Below the pieces are notes generated by a model, which saw nothing but the letters and a program-made list of their open reading frames with translations, was not told where the DNA came from and made no database searches. The translations under genes and the position numbers were made by a program. Shown one piece after another: positions 22,042 through 36,350 of a DNA stretch of 64,000 nucleotides; within the stretch, counting starts at the first letter, position 1, and each line of letters starts with the position of its first letter. This DNA is from Luzula sylvatica (Eukaryota > Streptophyta > Magnoliopsida > Poales > Juncaceae). Location of the stretch: the NCBI GenBank assembly GCA_946800325.1, contig OX326960.1:23737150-23801149 (forward strand), given 5' to 3'.

Positions 22042-23236
22042 GGAGAAGCGGCGGCTGCAAATGAAGGAGAGGAGAGAGAAAGCGTGTAGGGTTTAGGGTA
22101 TATATATTGAGCGGTCCACCAATTAATGGGCAATAGGAAGAAATTTCGGAGATGCAATACAGCCTCCAATTGATTGCAAGCGCATGAAGAAACGAGGGGG
22201 CACCATATATGCTCTCTTTCTTTCTTCATTGCTTCGATTCATTCTCTTCCTTTTGTCTCTGTTCAGATCTAGTAACGATGTTGGAGGAGATGAAACTGGA
22301 GAGGCGACATGCTTTGCCAACTATGATGGTCGATGAGTAACGAACCTGGATTGACTTTGCTCCATCTCTCCTCGTGCACTTGCAATCTGCCATAGCCAGT
22401 GAAATTACTTTCATATGTAAGTACCTTATTTTTGGGAGATGGAACTCAAAATGAATCCCCAAGTTAATTGTTTATTCAAGTTTAGCATACAAACATATGC
22501 CAGTATAAATCGTAAAACCCAATTGAAGAAATGATGGGAACTAGCCTTGACCTTTTTCCTTTTCATGATTTTAATGCCTAATTGGAGTAAATTGAGGATC
22601 AATTGTAGTTTAATTTGATATTTGAAAGTTAATTACCGTCTAGTTTAAATTCAAACCAAATATTTTTGTGAATTATAATGATTTAAATTATAAAGATTCT
22701 GGTACTTCAAATTTGGAATATTTTAAATTTAGTTGGAGATCCTTTGATTGCTCATAGGATGGTAATTTTCTTGTTTTCGATGCATAATTAGCCCTAAAAA
22801 CATTTTGTTTGTACTTTTAGAATTGCCTGTATCAAGGTCCTGCAACTTCAATTGGAGAGACTATAAGGAGTCAAGGACATTATGTAATTTCTATTTGAAC
22901 AAGGATACACTGAGGACATGACATTGTATAACAAAAATACATTTATTTCATGTGAATAAAGAAAAACTATTATATTTGTTTGTTTTGTAAAAAAAAAAGC
23001 ATGTAATTTAACTTCATATTTAATTAATTATTATTTGTAAGAAAATATGCGACTGAACCGGTCGACCCATTGTTCCAACCGGTGAACCGGTAACCCGACG
23101 GGTATCCGGGTTTGAAAACATTGGTTCTTATACGTTTTCGGTCTATTACATGAACCAACCCGGTTTTCTCATCAGGTCCCATTTTTTTTGGACGGACCGG
23201 CCGGTCCGAGCCGGTTTTAAAAACACTCCGTCGGAG

Positions 23237-23645
23237 TCTACAGACTTTTCTTTGGCCATGCTATATAGAGTATCTTTTATTTCTAATGAGCTAAATTGAT
23301 TGAACTACTAAATATGAGCTAGATAGATATAAAACAAATGTAGATTTAGTGTTCTCTTAGAATAGTTTTTTTTTTCACTACAAGAAGTTTGTTTGTTGTT
23401 TTTTTGTTTTACATTTGAGTACTTTTAACATCAAGAATCTTTAATGGAAATGAACGAGAAACTAAATCATTGTGTACAATTAAAGATACCTTTTTGCGGG
23501 ACGGATCCAGGACCAATATATAAGGGAGGAGTCGAATTTCATAGGGAGGGCCGGATTTAAAAAAAAAAAAAAATTCAAAATATGTAGCTTGAGGATTTTG
23601 AACTCAATGCTTTTAATCCTATGATCCATGCTTTTAATCCTATGA
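23237..23645. other. Non-coding; no gene seen
   Basis: AT-rich, with a short direct repeat (tgcttttaatcctatgatcca, twice near 23,610-23,650) just before a truncated composite repeat. Confidence 0.4.
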
Positions 23646-24155
23646 TCCAAAAAAATCCAATCATTATATTCCAATGTGATTAAGTGAGCAATTCAAATAT
23701 AATATTTAATTTTCATGAGGCATTTAAATTATGAACTTTTTCTTTTCTTGAAATTTGTGTAGTTATAATCACATCTTAATGAAAAATGCAAATTATTATT
23801 ATAATACTCACAGTGTAGGGCGAGAATTATCCTAGTTGTGTTCCATTATGCAATTTGGGCATAATATAAGGGCTTTATCGAAAATTTTATATTGTAATAA
23901 TTAGAATTATATAATAATCAGTATAATTTATATATCAATTTATGTGTCTTGTGTAAATTAATCATTAATTAGTATATAGAAGATGTTTGGTCCAGTGATT
24001 GGGTGTAAGACATAAGAAATCATATATTGTGAGAGATTGTAAGTTCGAGTCTCACCGACACCAATGAATAAGAGATCACCGAGTTTTTTTCATTAATCAT
24101 TTGTCAATGGATCCATAGTTTAGCTAGTTAAGTGTGAGACACAAAAAATCATGTG
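23646..24155 (+). repeat. 5'-truncated Helitron-like plus SINE composite
   Basis: Matches the composite cluster at 1,480-1,975. It consists of the 3' portion of the short Helitron with the CTAG end at 23,832-23,835, the shared 3' flank, SINE-a (about 23,990-24,100) and the first 45 bases of SINE-b, where homology stops at aaaaaatcatgtg. Confidence 0.65.
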
Positions 24156-25658
24156 TTAGATAGGAGATGATAAATGTAGGAGATGATAAATGTAGCAAAA
24201 ATGTAGCAAAAATGGATGATTAATCATTGGTACTAAGGATTTAAAATTCAAAATATCTTAAGTGGATGTAATAGATAGGAGATGATAAATGTAGCAAAAA
24301 TGATACATAGGATGAAATATAGGAAGAAATTAATACCGAAGTTCTCCCGAAGTGCATATTATAGAAAATTATGGTCATGGGACCCACTCATTTCTTACTT
24401 TAAATATTCCTTCGGGACATTATTTGTGGTTTATATCGGGTAGTGTAACATTTTTGGTACCAATTATGCTGTGTAACCCGCACTCTACACGCATCCCAAA
24501 AATGGATAAATATATTCCCAAATTACTTATTTTTTCAATTAATTGCATTCCTTTTGAATGATAGAGGGGTTAATAGCGGGGTGCTTATCCTTAGCACCAC
24601 TTTCATTCCCATTTCCAGTTTAGTTTATAAACTTGTCATTTTATTTTGGTGTATTGGGCTAATGATTTTGCGTGCCTACATATGAAAATTATAATTCATC
24701 TCAAGAGTACATTCTTTTTGAACTTTTAACATGCCTTGAGGTTGTAGATATGGACAAATTACCGATAATTTTGAATCCATGAGAATGGCTGAAATTGCTA
24801 AGAAATTTGAGGTACCATCTTAATTGGTCGAATGTATTTCTTCTTTTCATAAATCCTATAACTGATATTGACGCAGATACGCTAGCAATTTTTCAAGTTT
24901 GAAATTATTATAAACTAATCAGTGAAGATACAATTTCATGAATATCCTCACAAGATTAGAAATATCACGGATGCCCCTACGAAATATAAATTTTTTAATG
25001 TATATTCCTTAATTCCTTATTACTTTTTCAGGATTCTAATGTTACCATTTATTTCTTGAATAACCCAAATTAGGTGGGAAGTTATTGGTGGTATTTCCCA
25101 TATTTTGTAGCGATGTTGATGAAATTTGCAGTAAAAAAATGTAGATAATTGCTACTAAACTAACCAACCTCCACTAAAATATGTTTTCTTTAGCATGTAA
25201 TAAAATGAGAGAGTATATTTATACATACATGTTGATATGTTTGACATTGTAAAAATCAAGTTTCCTTGAGCATCTATTTCAGAGAAAATGATATGTACAT
25301 GGTTATAAATAGCCTATGTTTCGTCTCAAAAAAGCATACAACTGGTGGATTTTGTTTCGCCCTGTTATAGAAATATATTTAGCTAATCAATATAAAGCTA
25401 ATATTTAGTTATTCAATCCGAAGCTAAAAGGACAAACAATACTTCCCGCGGAGTACAATTTCCTGGAAATCTGTTGTTTTGAAATTTTTAGTCGATCAGT
25501 CCAAATTTATTTATATTAAATTGTGTATTGGGCCCTTAGTTTCTGCGGGTTCGCCAATTTGTTGTTTTGAAATTAAAAAAATGAATTTATAACCCATATT
25601 GTAGAAGTAGGAAAAAAAAAATTTGCAGTTCTAATTATTTGCACAAACCATCAAATTA

Positions 25659-25714
<56 letters not shown>

Positions 25715-26588
25715 AATGATAATGATAATGATAACAATGAAACAAATAAAAATAATAATAGTATAATTATACAAAAGATAATACTAATAAGGGGGGTGAC
25801 ATATTTACCTATCTAATATCTCAAATTATCATAATTTATTTTCGAAAAATGTTAATAGAACCAAAAGAAAAAAACTTTAGAAAGCCATTCATATGTCAGA
25901 AAATTTAAAGACCATTAAAGAGAACTTTTATAAAAAACATTTTTTATTTATAAACAAAATAAGGACACAAATGTCAATATTTAAAAATTAACCATTAAGA
26001 CTTAGCATTAAATTATTAAAATATGCAATTGAAAAAATAATTGTTCTAGACAGAGAAAAAAAGAATAAATGCAGAAGTTCTAGAAGAGAAAATCAGAAGT
26101 TTTCCAAAACAGCGTTGACAAAAATAAAATGTGATAAATAAGTAAATTGATTAGACCATTATACACTTTTAAAGTAAGAAACTTGTGAAATTAGTGCAAT
26201 ATTATAAAACCCATAAAAAATCAGAAAATTAAATAAACGTCTTAAGAAAAAATTGCAAATACACCCCTCGAAAAGTTAAAAATATCCCTGGAAAAAATCA
26301 AATATATTTATAGAATATGAAATTTAAAAAGTGATCTTAAAAATATGAAATTATTGAAATAACCATACATATCCTCAAAAGAAATTTGTTTTGAATTATT
26401 ATCTGAATAAGAATTTAGTTTTGAATTATTAATCATGCGAAAAAGAAAGTAGACATGATTATTTGAATTATGAATCATTTGAAAAAGACATTTTTGAATT
26501 ATTAATCATTCGAAAAAGAAATTCTAGAAAAAACATATGTACCTCGTGAGATTAGAAAGGAATGAACCTTTTGAAGAAGTATGGCTTT
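24156..26588. other. Non-coding; includes a pure (AT)n tract
   Basis: Near 24,160-24,300 a short direct repeat (ggagatgataaatgtagcaaaa) occurs several times. An (AT)n microsatellite of about 50 bases occupies 25,661-25,710. The 65-bp sequence at 25,104-25,168 recurs at the duplication breakpoint (14,660). No gene is supported. Confidence 0.45.
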
Positions 26589-26890
26589 TTAATTGCTCGC
26601 ACGCTGTAAAGTACACCCCTAAAGTCACAAGCTCTCGATTTCGTTCATTCATTCATTGCAAAAATCACACCAATTAGACTTATTGCACAAACGAACAAAA
26701 CACAATTAAAATTCAACACTGAAACAATTTTCAATTGCTTATACGCATAAAATTACACCCGTAAAGTCACGGCAGTCGATGCCGTTCTTTCATTCATTGC
26801 AAAAGTCGCACTAATTAGACCTATTACACAAACAAACAAAAAACCCAAATAAAATTCAAACATTCTAAAAAAAAAATTGATTAAGAAATT
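26589..26890. repeat. Imperfect tandem duplication, about 141-bp period
   Basis: The words taaag/aattacaccc(c/g)taaagtcac...ttcattcattgcaaaa occur at about 26,607 and 26,748, followed by a shared attaga(c)...tattgcacaaac block. A further remnant (caattaaacctattgcaaaaacaaac) lies near 27,049. Minisatellite-like and non-coding. Confidence 0.55.
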
Positions 26891-29063
26891 ATCAAAATCA
26901 AATAAATTGTTCCCGATATTGGGAAATCTTACCATTAGAAGCACCTGATAGGGCATTATAAAGAAACACCCCCGAATCAAATGAGTGAAATTGTCGGCAT
27001 GGCAAAAATCAGAATACATCTTGAAATAACACGTTTAGGTGTCTTCTCCAATTAAACCTATTGCAAAAACAAACAAACAAAGTAACAAACAAACAATTAC
27101 CCTCAATTTTCGAAAAAATACTAAATTGGGTCATGGAATAATTAAAGTTTAAGGACATTAATTGTAAAGTTCTAAGGACTAAATCACAAAACCTGAAGAT
27201 AGATAAAGCAGTCATCTTGGTCGAGAATTTGAAAAGAGAGAGTGCCTTATACGTCGAATACATTCAATCCACCATCTCTCTTAATCGAGACATTGAATTT
27301 TCCTTCTATGGTGATAGTGATTGGATCCGTTGGTCCTCGTACATAAACCATATGTAAAAAAGGAATTCAGAATATTGAGAAATAATAGGGGGTTATTTGT
27401 AAGACTTGTCGATAATCCAATATATACATTGACTTGTGCTGATTTCGGCTATTTTTTGGGATATATTTGATATTAAAAAAAAAAAAAAATAGAAAACCCA
27501 TAAGATTTAGTCATTGCAGCATATATCCCATAGTCCCCTGAAGATTTTGCATGAAGGTCCTTGTAAAAAGCAAAATTACAAAACTGCATCAGTTCTTATA
27601 CGACTTGCAATACATTCCAGAAAGTTTGGGGAATTCAGTTACAGTCCCATTTTTTACTCACATTGAATTTTTGAAGCATATATGCGCAAAAACCCCTGCA
27701 TTGGACTGATATTGCAAAAAAACCGTGGTAAAGAAGGCCACTGTATTCTTCAGAAATTACAACCCTTTTATGTCTAAAAAATAGAAATTGATATGATTAG
27801 TTTCATGCGCATCCCTACAAAACCTCAAAATATCATATTACCCTTCCATAACTGAAAATTTCAATTTAACCTCCTAAAATGCAGACTTTGTCAAATTTAC
27901 CTAATCATTAACAATATTTGATCTTAACAGTAGTTTTGAAACAAATTAACAGTATTTGATATCAACAAAAAAAATTATATCACCAATACCCCCAATTCAA
28001 AGTTTTGAAACAAAAGCAACAGTATCTGATCTTAATCCCTAATATGTATAATCCATTTCATTTTTCTCATCCAATTTATTTATGTCAGAATTGAATATTA
28101 GCAACAAATCAAGGATACAAATTATTATGAAAATGAAATTTTGCAATAAGGTCCCTGCATAAAGTAAAATTTTCAAATCCATAGTAATCCATTTAAAAAT
28201 GACATTGGCAAAAAGGTCAATGTATAAAACAAAAGTAAAACTAATCACAAAAATCATAAATTCTTTTTTGTGAAATCTGCAAAAAGGCCCCTGCTTTTTC
28301 GAGTTATTTTTATTTTTGTGAAATATGCAACATGATAATTAACCATAATTCAATCTAATCATTAAACTAAACCAAATCTTGTATTAATTAACCAGAATTA
28401 CTCTTTTACAATCTATCCTTCCAATAAACAACAAATAACAACATTCATATTTATTACATACTGGTAGATAGTGAGATTAATTATATGGTATATATTTATA
28501 TCATCAAGAACCTAATGAGTTGATTTGACTTTTCCATGATGTTTAGTATCACTACACACACTGATTCCGTGTAAACTATCTAGTTCTATCAAATTTAACA
28601 GTTATCAATTAACCTATCATAAGTAATATTCACACAGTGTGTTAACTGTTAACTAAAACTGATATAAAAAATTGTTAGATTCGAAATTAATATGTGAAGA
28701 ATTTAGAGAACCTGAATTGAATTGACGAAACTGGGAATGAAACCCGATGCCGGTGTTTTGATAGACGACTGCGCCAAAATCTCAACGAGAGTTGACGAGA
28801 TTCAACATGGATAATGAAGAAAACCTGATTCAGGACAATAAATTGTTGGTAAATCGCTTCTTGGATTCGCGAAATTACTTCTCAGTGGGTCCGTGAAATT
28901 ACATCTCAGTTATGAGAAGGTAGGAATTTGGGGAAAGGCTATCAAGGAAAAGGCCGCCATGAAATTGCATCTCGGTGAAAAGGCTATTAGGAGAGATGCA
29001 CCATAGAGGTGCGTCCATTGGAGTCATGTTGGAGGAGGAGGAGGTCCTATTTGTTGTTTGTCT
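26891..29063. other. Non-coding; no gene seen
   Basis: Long AT-rich stretch with recurring words like gcaaaaaggtccctgcataaa, typical of old plant DNA transposon or repeat debris. No exon set, RNA gene or clear terminus was found. Confidence 0.4.
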
Positions 29064-29066
29064 AAG

Positions 29067-29832
29067 GGCATGTTTGATTTGAGGGATTGTGATATACATG
29101 GACAGTGAAATACATGGATAGTGTAATCCATGTGAGTTGTTTGATTTGTTGTATTTTGAAATCATGTATATGAAATCCTTTGTTTGATTCTTGGTGCAAA
29201 ATACAGGATTTTAATATTTTAATATTTAATCCCTTATTATATTATATTATAATATATTATTATATATTATATTATTTTATATCATATTATATTGTACTGT
29301 ATTATATTATATCATATTATATTATATTATTTTATATCATATTATATTATATGATTATGCGATACGATATTTATTTAATATGATATTATATAATATTATT
29401 TTATATTGTATTGGTTTATATTATATTACATTATATTATGTTATATTATAATATTTTATATTATATTATAATATTTTATATTATATTATGTTATATTATA
29501 TTATATTGTTTTATATTATATTATAAATTGTTATAAATTTTATTATATTACATTATAAAATAGTACATAATATATTATTATTGTTGTTTAATATAATATA
29601 ATATAATTATAATATAATTATTGATCATGAATATAATTTAAAGAAATAATATTATAATCAAATACATGGATAGCTCTATCCATGGATTTGTTATCCCGAT
29701 TTTGAAGTGGGAGTACGAAGTACTCGGACAAGAAATACTATCCCATTTAATCCCTCAAAACAAACAAGAAATTTTCGGCTTATCCCGGATTTTGAAATCC
29801 TATCCCATCTAATCCATCAAAACAAACAAGCC
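29067..29832. mobile_element. PIF/Harbinger-like non-autonomous element
   Basis: The ends are GGCATGTTTGATTTGAGGG at the left and, reversed, GGCTTGTTTGTTTTGATGG at the right. A 3-bp duplication AAG flanks them (29,064-29,066 and 29,833-29,835). Three-base duplications and GGSCNTGTTTG-type ends fit PIF/Harbinger (Tourist-like). The middle is an irregular (TATAT) low-complexity tract with no transposase. Confidence 0.65.
29214..29605. repeat. Irregular TATAT low-complexity tract
   Basis: Nearly 400 bases of attatattatat words with occasional C or G. It is located inside the PIF/Harbinger-like element and encodes nothing. Confidence 0.85.
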
Positions 29833-29835
29833 AAG

Positions 29836-30026
29836 AAAGAGTGGTTTGGCTGAGTGGGGGGGGGGGGCGTGAGAGGGGCGTGGACTTCACCAATTAAATT
29901 CAATGTAGTTAAGCGTGTGTAGACTGTAGTTAACATCCTAATTAATTAAAAAATATAAAAGATGACGTGGCATTTTAGATTTGCGGAAAAGTATTTGTAA
30001 AATATAATAGTAGGATTAATGTTTGA
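29836..30026. other. Short spacer with poly-G run
   Basis: Contains a run of about 11 G near 29,857. No other feature. Confidence 0.4.
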
Positions 30027-31135
<1,109 letters not shown>

Positions 31136-32155
31136 TGAAGGAAATACAGTTTCAGGATCAACCGTAAAAATGTACACAAGGATGAACGAATGTAAGCGTA
31201 CATTTGTGGCCATAACTTTCAGTGGGAAAATCCGATTTGAATGGTTCAAACTGGGTTAGATAGATAATGAGATTATCTATAATCTTCATGTAGAAATATA
31301 TTTCATATGAACGAAGTATTAGTGTCGTTTATGTGAAATACCGAAAGGGTGCAACAGTATGACATACATTTAGTAAAACAGTCATAACTTTTGCATACGA
31401 ACTCCAATTGGTCTGGACCAAATTGGATTGTGTATATAATAAGATTATCTACAACTTTCATGTTGGTTGATTGTCTGTCAGAGAAATTTATCAATTTCGT
31501 CTGGACATAATACTGAACAGGTTCATGCAGTTTTCTGTGTGAAAGGGTGTATATTGGATATACATGCCTCTTGGCTAATCCTAATCCTATTAGATATAAA
31601 TAGGATACTTTCTCTCTCATCCAAACTAAGTAATTAAGCAATTCATTCTGCCAAAGACACAAAAAGAAAGAGAGAATTCAGATTTAATCTTTCGATAGTG
31701 AAAAGGTGCGAAGAGAGAGAAATCGAGAAAATAGTTTCTCGAAAGATAGAGAATCAATTCGATCGAGCAAATTCGCCGGTGCATCGTCTAGGCAGTTGCA
31801 TCCGCGACCGACGTCTTACGAATCAAGGTGGATACAAGTAGAGGAGCGACACTTGTGGCTCTTTCGGTTGTGATCGATTCGGACGAGTAGATTGAGTCGG
31901 AGACAAAATCAAGCGAATCGGCGAAGTCAACGAGCGGTGAAAGAAGCGTGGTGTGGGACGCGCGAATTGTCACCAACGTGACAGGAGATAGAAGGCAGCG
32001 ATCAACCCTTCGAGTGCAATCAATTTTGCACCGGTATGAATATATCCTTCTATTGCATCGTACCCTCGAAGTCATGGCGTGATCTCGGGAATCGGGGAAC
32101 CGGACCGGGCCTTTATTCCGCTGCGCGGGCCCGGGGTCGGGGATTTTCCCCTACA
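31136..32155 (+). mobile_element. Copia 5' LTR, about 1.0 kb
   Basis: It begins TGAAGGAAATACAG right where the composite repeat is interrupted, ends ...TTTTCCCCTACA, and is followed one base later by a perfect tRNA-iMet primer binding site. A TATA box is present (31,595-31,603). The sequence aligns along its length with the solo LTR at 46,971-47,901. No gag or pol follows; after the leader the sequence passes into the composite cluster. Confidence 0.75.
31595..31603 (+). promoter_or_regulatory. TATA box of the Copia LTR
   Basis: TATAAATAG, at the position that corresponds to tatatataag in the related LTR (47,380-47,389). Likely the U3 promoter core. Confidence 0.6.
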
Positions 32156-32156
32156 G

Positions 32157-32168
32157 TGGTATCAGAGC
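32157..32168 (+). other. Primer binding site, tRNA-iMet
   Basis: TGGTATCAGAGC, the canonical plant Copia primer site, one base after the LTR end. Confidence 0.9.
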
Positions 32169-33300
32169 GATCGCCATCGATTCAAGGGACGGATCATAGT
32201 CGTATATTCGATATACGCACGGGTTATCAAAGTTTGTATCCGTTTGCATGATATTACATATAGAGAATGTCAAATTCCATTAAAATCACAAATGAAATTC
32301 GCTAGAGATCGATCAAAAGTTGATTGAGAGTATCTAGGAATGATCGTGAAAAGGTTTCATGATTGATCGTTTTGGAAACGAGCGAAAACAGGTTAAGCAG
32401 CGTAAAAATCGCATAGTCCGTTACAACGGACTGGAGTTCCGTTGTAACGGACACTGTATAAGATACAGGAATTGGGGAAAATTTGCCAGTATCACATAGT
32501 CCGTTACAACGGACTTGGAGTTCCGTTGTAACGGACCATGTATATGATACGAGGATGCGGGGATGCCTAGGGTGTCTTTTGGAGTCCGTTATAACGGACA
32601 TGGTCCGTTGTAACGGAAGTCTACGCAGTCGGTCCGTTGTAACGGACATTTAGTTGCGTTATAACGGATTGGTTACTGGAAATTTGGACAAAGGTTTGCA
32701 GAAAATAGCGTTGTAACGGACCTAGGTTGCGTTACAACAGACATATTTCTGGCAATTTTGGACAATCACCCGATTAAATAGCATTGTAACGGACTAGAGT
32801 TCCGTTGTAACGGAGTGCCAAGGAAACTGGAGGTCCGTTATAACGGACTATGGTGCGTTATAAAGGACTGGTTTCTGGTTGCTGATTTTGTTTTCGTGAT
32901 AACTTTGGCTACAAAACTTGGAATTTTGAGTTCTTTATATCGATTTGATCGGCATCAATCATACTAGCATATAATTAGATAAATATTTAGAATAATTTGA
33001 CTCCCAAATAAAATCATATGCATATCGAAAATCTTGTGATAGTGATATAAAATGATTATGTCACGAATTTAGAAACATGCAATGGCATGATCCCTCATAA
33101 TATTTAAGTCATGGAAATGCCTTCCATATCCACAACCATCGAGATTGATATGACATAGTGCGTGGTTCCAGGCCATAGTCGGGCACGTACTATTGTATAT
33201 ATTGGTGCGGGTGGTAAGCGTTAATTGGGGACTCACGTGGTTTCATGCCATAGTCGGGCACGTGAGTAGTTCGATTGAACGATACGTGGTTTCAGGCCAT
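32169..33300 (+). mobile_element. Copia leader with palindromic 14-mer array (copy 2)
   Basis: Non-coding leader downstream of the primer site. The palindromic TCCGTTGTAACGGA-type array runs 32,417-32,868 with about 14 units, matching 72-523. Some units that are imperfect in copy 1 (tccgtggtaacgga near 286) are perfect here. No gag start is visible before the composite repeat begins at about 33,300. Confidence 0.7.
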
Positions 33301-33398
33301 AATTAAGTGTGAAACACAAAAAATCATGTGTTGTGAGAGATTGTTGATTCAATCTCCGTTGATATCAATGAATGAAAAACAAATGAGTCTTTTTCATT

Positions 33399-33459
<61 letters not shown>

Positions 33460-34329
33460 ATCAAAATGTTGGGTACAATAGATAATTCCTGAATGGCGAG
33501 GTATTAATACTTATATATAATTTAACGGAAATCACTGCTCGCGGAGAATGACACTTTATTCCTGTCAATCTTATCTTAATCATTCCGTCAAGATCGAAAT
33601 ATTTATACCACAATTTTTCATCGAACATAATTTCCGGACCAATATTGTTTGGTCAAAGTTTCAAAGGACCATTCACACACCATTATAACATTCATCAAAG
33701 ACGTTGGTATGCCAGTACCACAAAAAAAAATTCAATCATTATATTCCAATGTGATTAAGTGAGCAATTCAAATATAATGTTTAATTTTCATGAGGCATTT
33801 AAATTATGAACTTTTTCTTTTCTTGAAATTTTTGTAGTTATAATCATATCTTAATGAAAAATGCAAATTATTATTATAATACTCACCGTGTAGGGCGAGA
33901 ATTATCCTAGTTGTGTTCCATTATGCAATTTGGGCATAATATAAGGGCTTTATCGAAAAATTTATATTGTAATAATTGGAATTATATAATAATCAATATA
34001 ATTTATATATCAATTTATGTGTCTTGTGTAAATTAATCATTAATTAGTATATAGAAGATGTTTGGTCCAGTGATTGGGTGTAAGACATAAGAAACCCTAT
34101 ATTGTGAGAGATTGTAAGTTCGAGTCTCACTGACACCAATGAATAAGGGATCACCGAGTTTTTTTCATTAATCATTTGTCAATGGATCCATAGTTTAGCT
34201 AGTTAAGTGTGAGACACAAAAAATCATGTGTTGTGAGAGATTGTTGATTCAATCTCCGTTGACATCAATGAATGAAAAACAAATGAGTCCTTTTCATTTA
34301 TTATAAAAAAAAAAAAAATAAAAAAAATA

Positions 34330-34399
<70 letters not shown>

Positions 34400-34656
34400 C
34401 AAAATGTTGGGTACAATAGATAATTCCTAAATGGCGACCTATATTGTGAGAGATTGTAAGTTCGAGTCTCACTGACACCAATGAATAAGGGATCACCGAG
34501 TTTTTTTTATTAATCATTTGTCAATGGATCCATAGTTTAGCTAGTTAAGTGTGAGACACAAAAAATATATGTTGTGAGAGATTGTTGATTCAATATCCGT
34601 TGACATCAATGAATGAAAAACAAATGAGTCCTTTTCATTTATTATAAATAAATAAA

Positions 34657-34721
<65 letters not shown>

Positions 34722-35179
34722 ATCAAAATGTTGGGTACAATAGATAATTCCTAAATGGCGAGGTATTAATACTTATATATAATTTAACGGAAATCACTGC
34801 TAACAGAGAATGACACTTTATTCCTGTCAATCTTATCTTAATCATTCCGTCAAGATCGAAATATTTAGACCATAATTTTTCATCGAACATAATTCCCGGA
34901 CCAATATTGTTTGGTCAAAGTTTCAAAGGACCATTCACACACCATTATAACATTCATCAAAGACGTTGGTATGCCAGTACCACAAAAAAAAATTCAATCA
35001 TTATATTCCAATGTGATTAACTGAGCAATTCAAATATAATGTTTAATTTAAAGAGGCATTTAAATTATGAACTTCTTTTTTTCTTGAAATTTTTGTAGTT
35101 ATAATCATATCTGATAATCTGAATGAAAAATGCAAATTATTATTACATTACTCACAGTGTAGGGCGAGAATTATCCTAG
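33301..35179 (+). repeat. Composite SINE / (AT)n / Helitron-like cluster (copy 2)
   Basis: Same order as 953-2,897: SINE-b, AT tract, Helitron-like (33,461-33,910), SINE-a (about 34,060), SINE-b (about 34,191), AT tract, Helitron 5' scrap, SINE-a piece (34,437), SINE-b (34,537), AT tract, Helitron-like (34,723-35,179). The A and AT tract lengths differ from copy 1, as expected of microsatellites. Confidence 0.65.
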
Positions 35180-36350
35180 TTGTGTTCCATTATGCAATTT
35201 GGGCATAATATAAGGGCTTTATCGAAAAAATGTATATTGTAATGATTAAAATTATATAATAATCAATATAATTTATATATCAATTTATATGTCTTGCGTA
35301 AATTAACACATTCAATAATTACAAAATAAATGATTGTGTGCAGGGAAGTAAAAATTCTCTTTCAATCTTCACGTGATTGTGTGCAGGGAATATTTGACAA
35401 GAAAAGAGATATATTATTTAGCCCCAAAATTTCACCATTACAATTTGCATGTTCTAATTAACACATTCAATAATTACAAAATAAATGATTAAAAATAATT
35501 AATATTAGAGGGATATATTTTATATTCAAAACTCTATAACCAAAACTTTATAATCATTTAAGCAAGAGTTTATGTTTTTTTATTTTGCAAGGTTAAAGTC
35601 GTTGGTTTTCAAATGATAAATTTGATATTTTTTCGAATCCGGATATTTCTTCGGATATGGTTCGGGTAGGTTCGGGCAATATCCACACCATTGACATCCC
35701 TACCTGGAATTCCTTGTTTACAACTAATGAGTCGACCTGCAATGGACATATGTGGTTTATTTAAGTAAAAGATTACGTTAAGTTTTGTAAGGATGAATTT
35801 GCTATTTTTTATTTTTAAAGGATAAATTCAATATTAACAAATTTAGAAGAATAAATTTTGGTATTTCTAACTTTTTCAAGGAATATACCACAACAAATTG
35901 CCCCTATTCAATTAAGCAAGAGATTAGCCTATTTAAGCAAGAGATTAGCCAATTTCATTCCAAACCAAAAGAAAGAAATAAAAAAGAACATTTATAGTTC
36001 CTAGCAATCTTGCGGTCTCACATACGGTACGGTAGTACAATGGCAAGTTCAGATAATATTTTTATTGATTTGGTTGTTCATGGCGGACTCCCTCTTATCG
36101 AATGGGCCATGGAGCACTTTGCGAGATCGAATCCTACTTTTGTCCTCACCTACGTCGGTATATATATATATATGATGGCTAAGATACTCAATTAAATATC
36201 ATGAGTTTGGTACTTATGATTTTTTAACCATTAAATTTGCTTTGAGATTTGTGTTTTTTAATGTTATATATATTCATCATTAAATATTACCATATCAGTT
36301 TATGCTAATAATTAAATGCAAAAATCTCAAAACAAATCTAATGATTCAAA

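Larger units (their letters stand above)
18620..23228 (-). mobile_element. hAT element, 4.6 kb, with transposase remnant
   Basis: Flanked by a perfect 8-bp duplication CGTCGGAG (18,612-18,619 and 23,229-23,236). The inverted ends are CAATGTTTTTAAAATCGG at the left and, reversed, GAGTGTTTTTAAAACCGG at the right, followed by ggaccgg/ccggtc-rich subterminal repeats. A transposase fragment on the minus strand (18,902-19,330) supports the family. A second block of ggaccgg repeats at 20,150-20,398 suggests a nested or fused second element. The 20,400-21,780 stretch is non-coding, and 21,790-22,080 is rich in ctagggtttcg words typical of plant 5' leaders. Confidence 0.8.

Noticed and set aside
29857..29867. 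Poly-G run
   Set aside because: Too short to interpret; possibly a sequencing or assembly length error.
32302..32649. 115-residue minus open frame over the palindrome array
   Set aside because: Repetitive translation of the 14-mer array in a leader. It is broken by substitutions in copy 1 and has no recognisable domain.
31136..33300. A complete Copia retrotransposon
   Set aside because: LTR, TATA box, primer site and leader are there, but no gag or pol follows and no 3' LTR in matching position was found.
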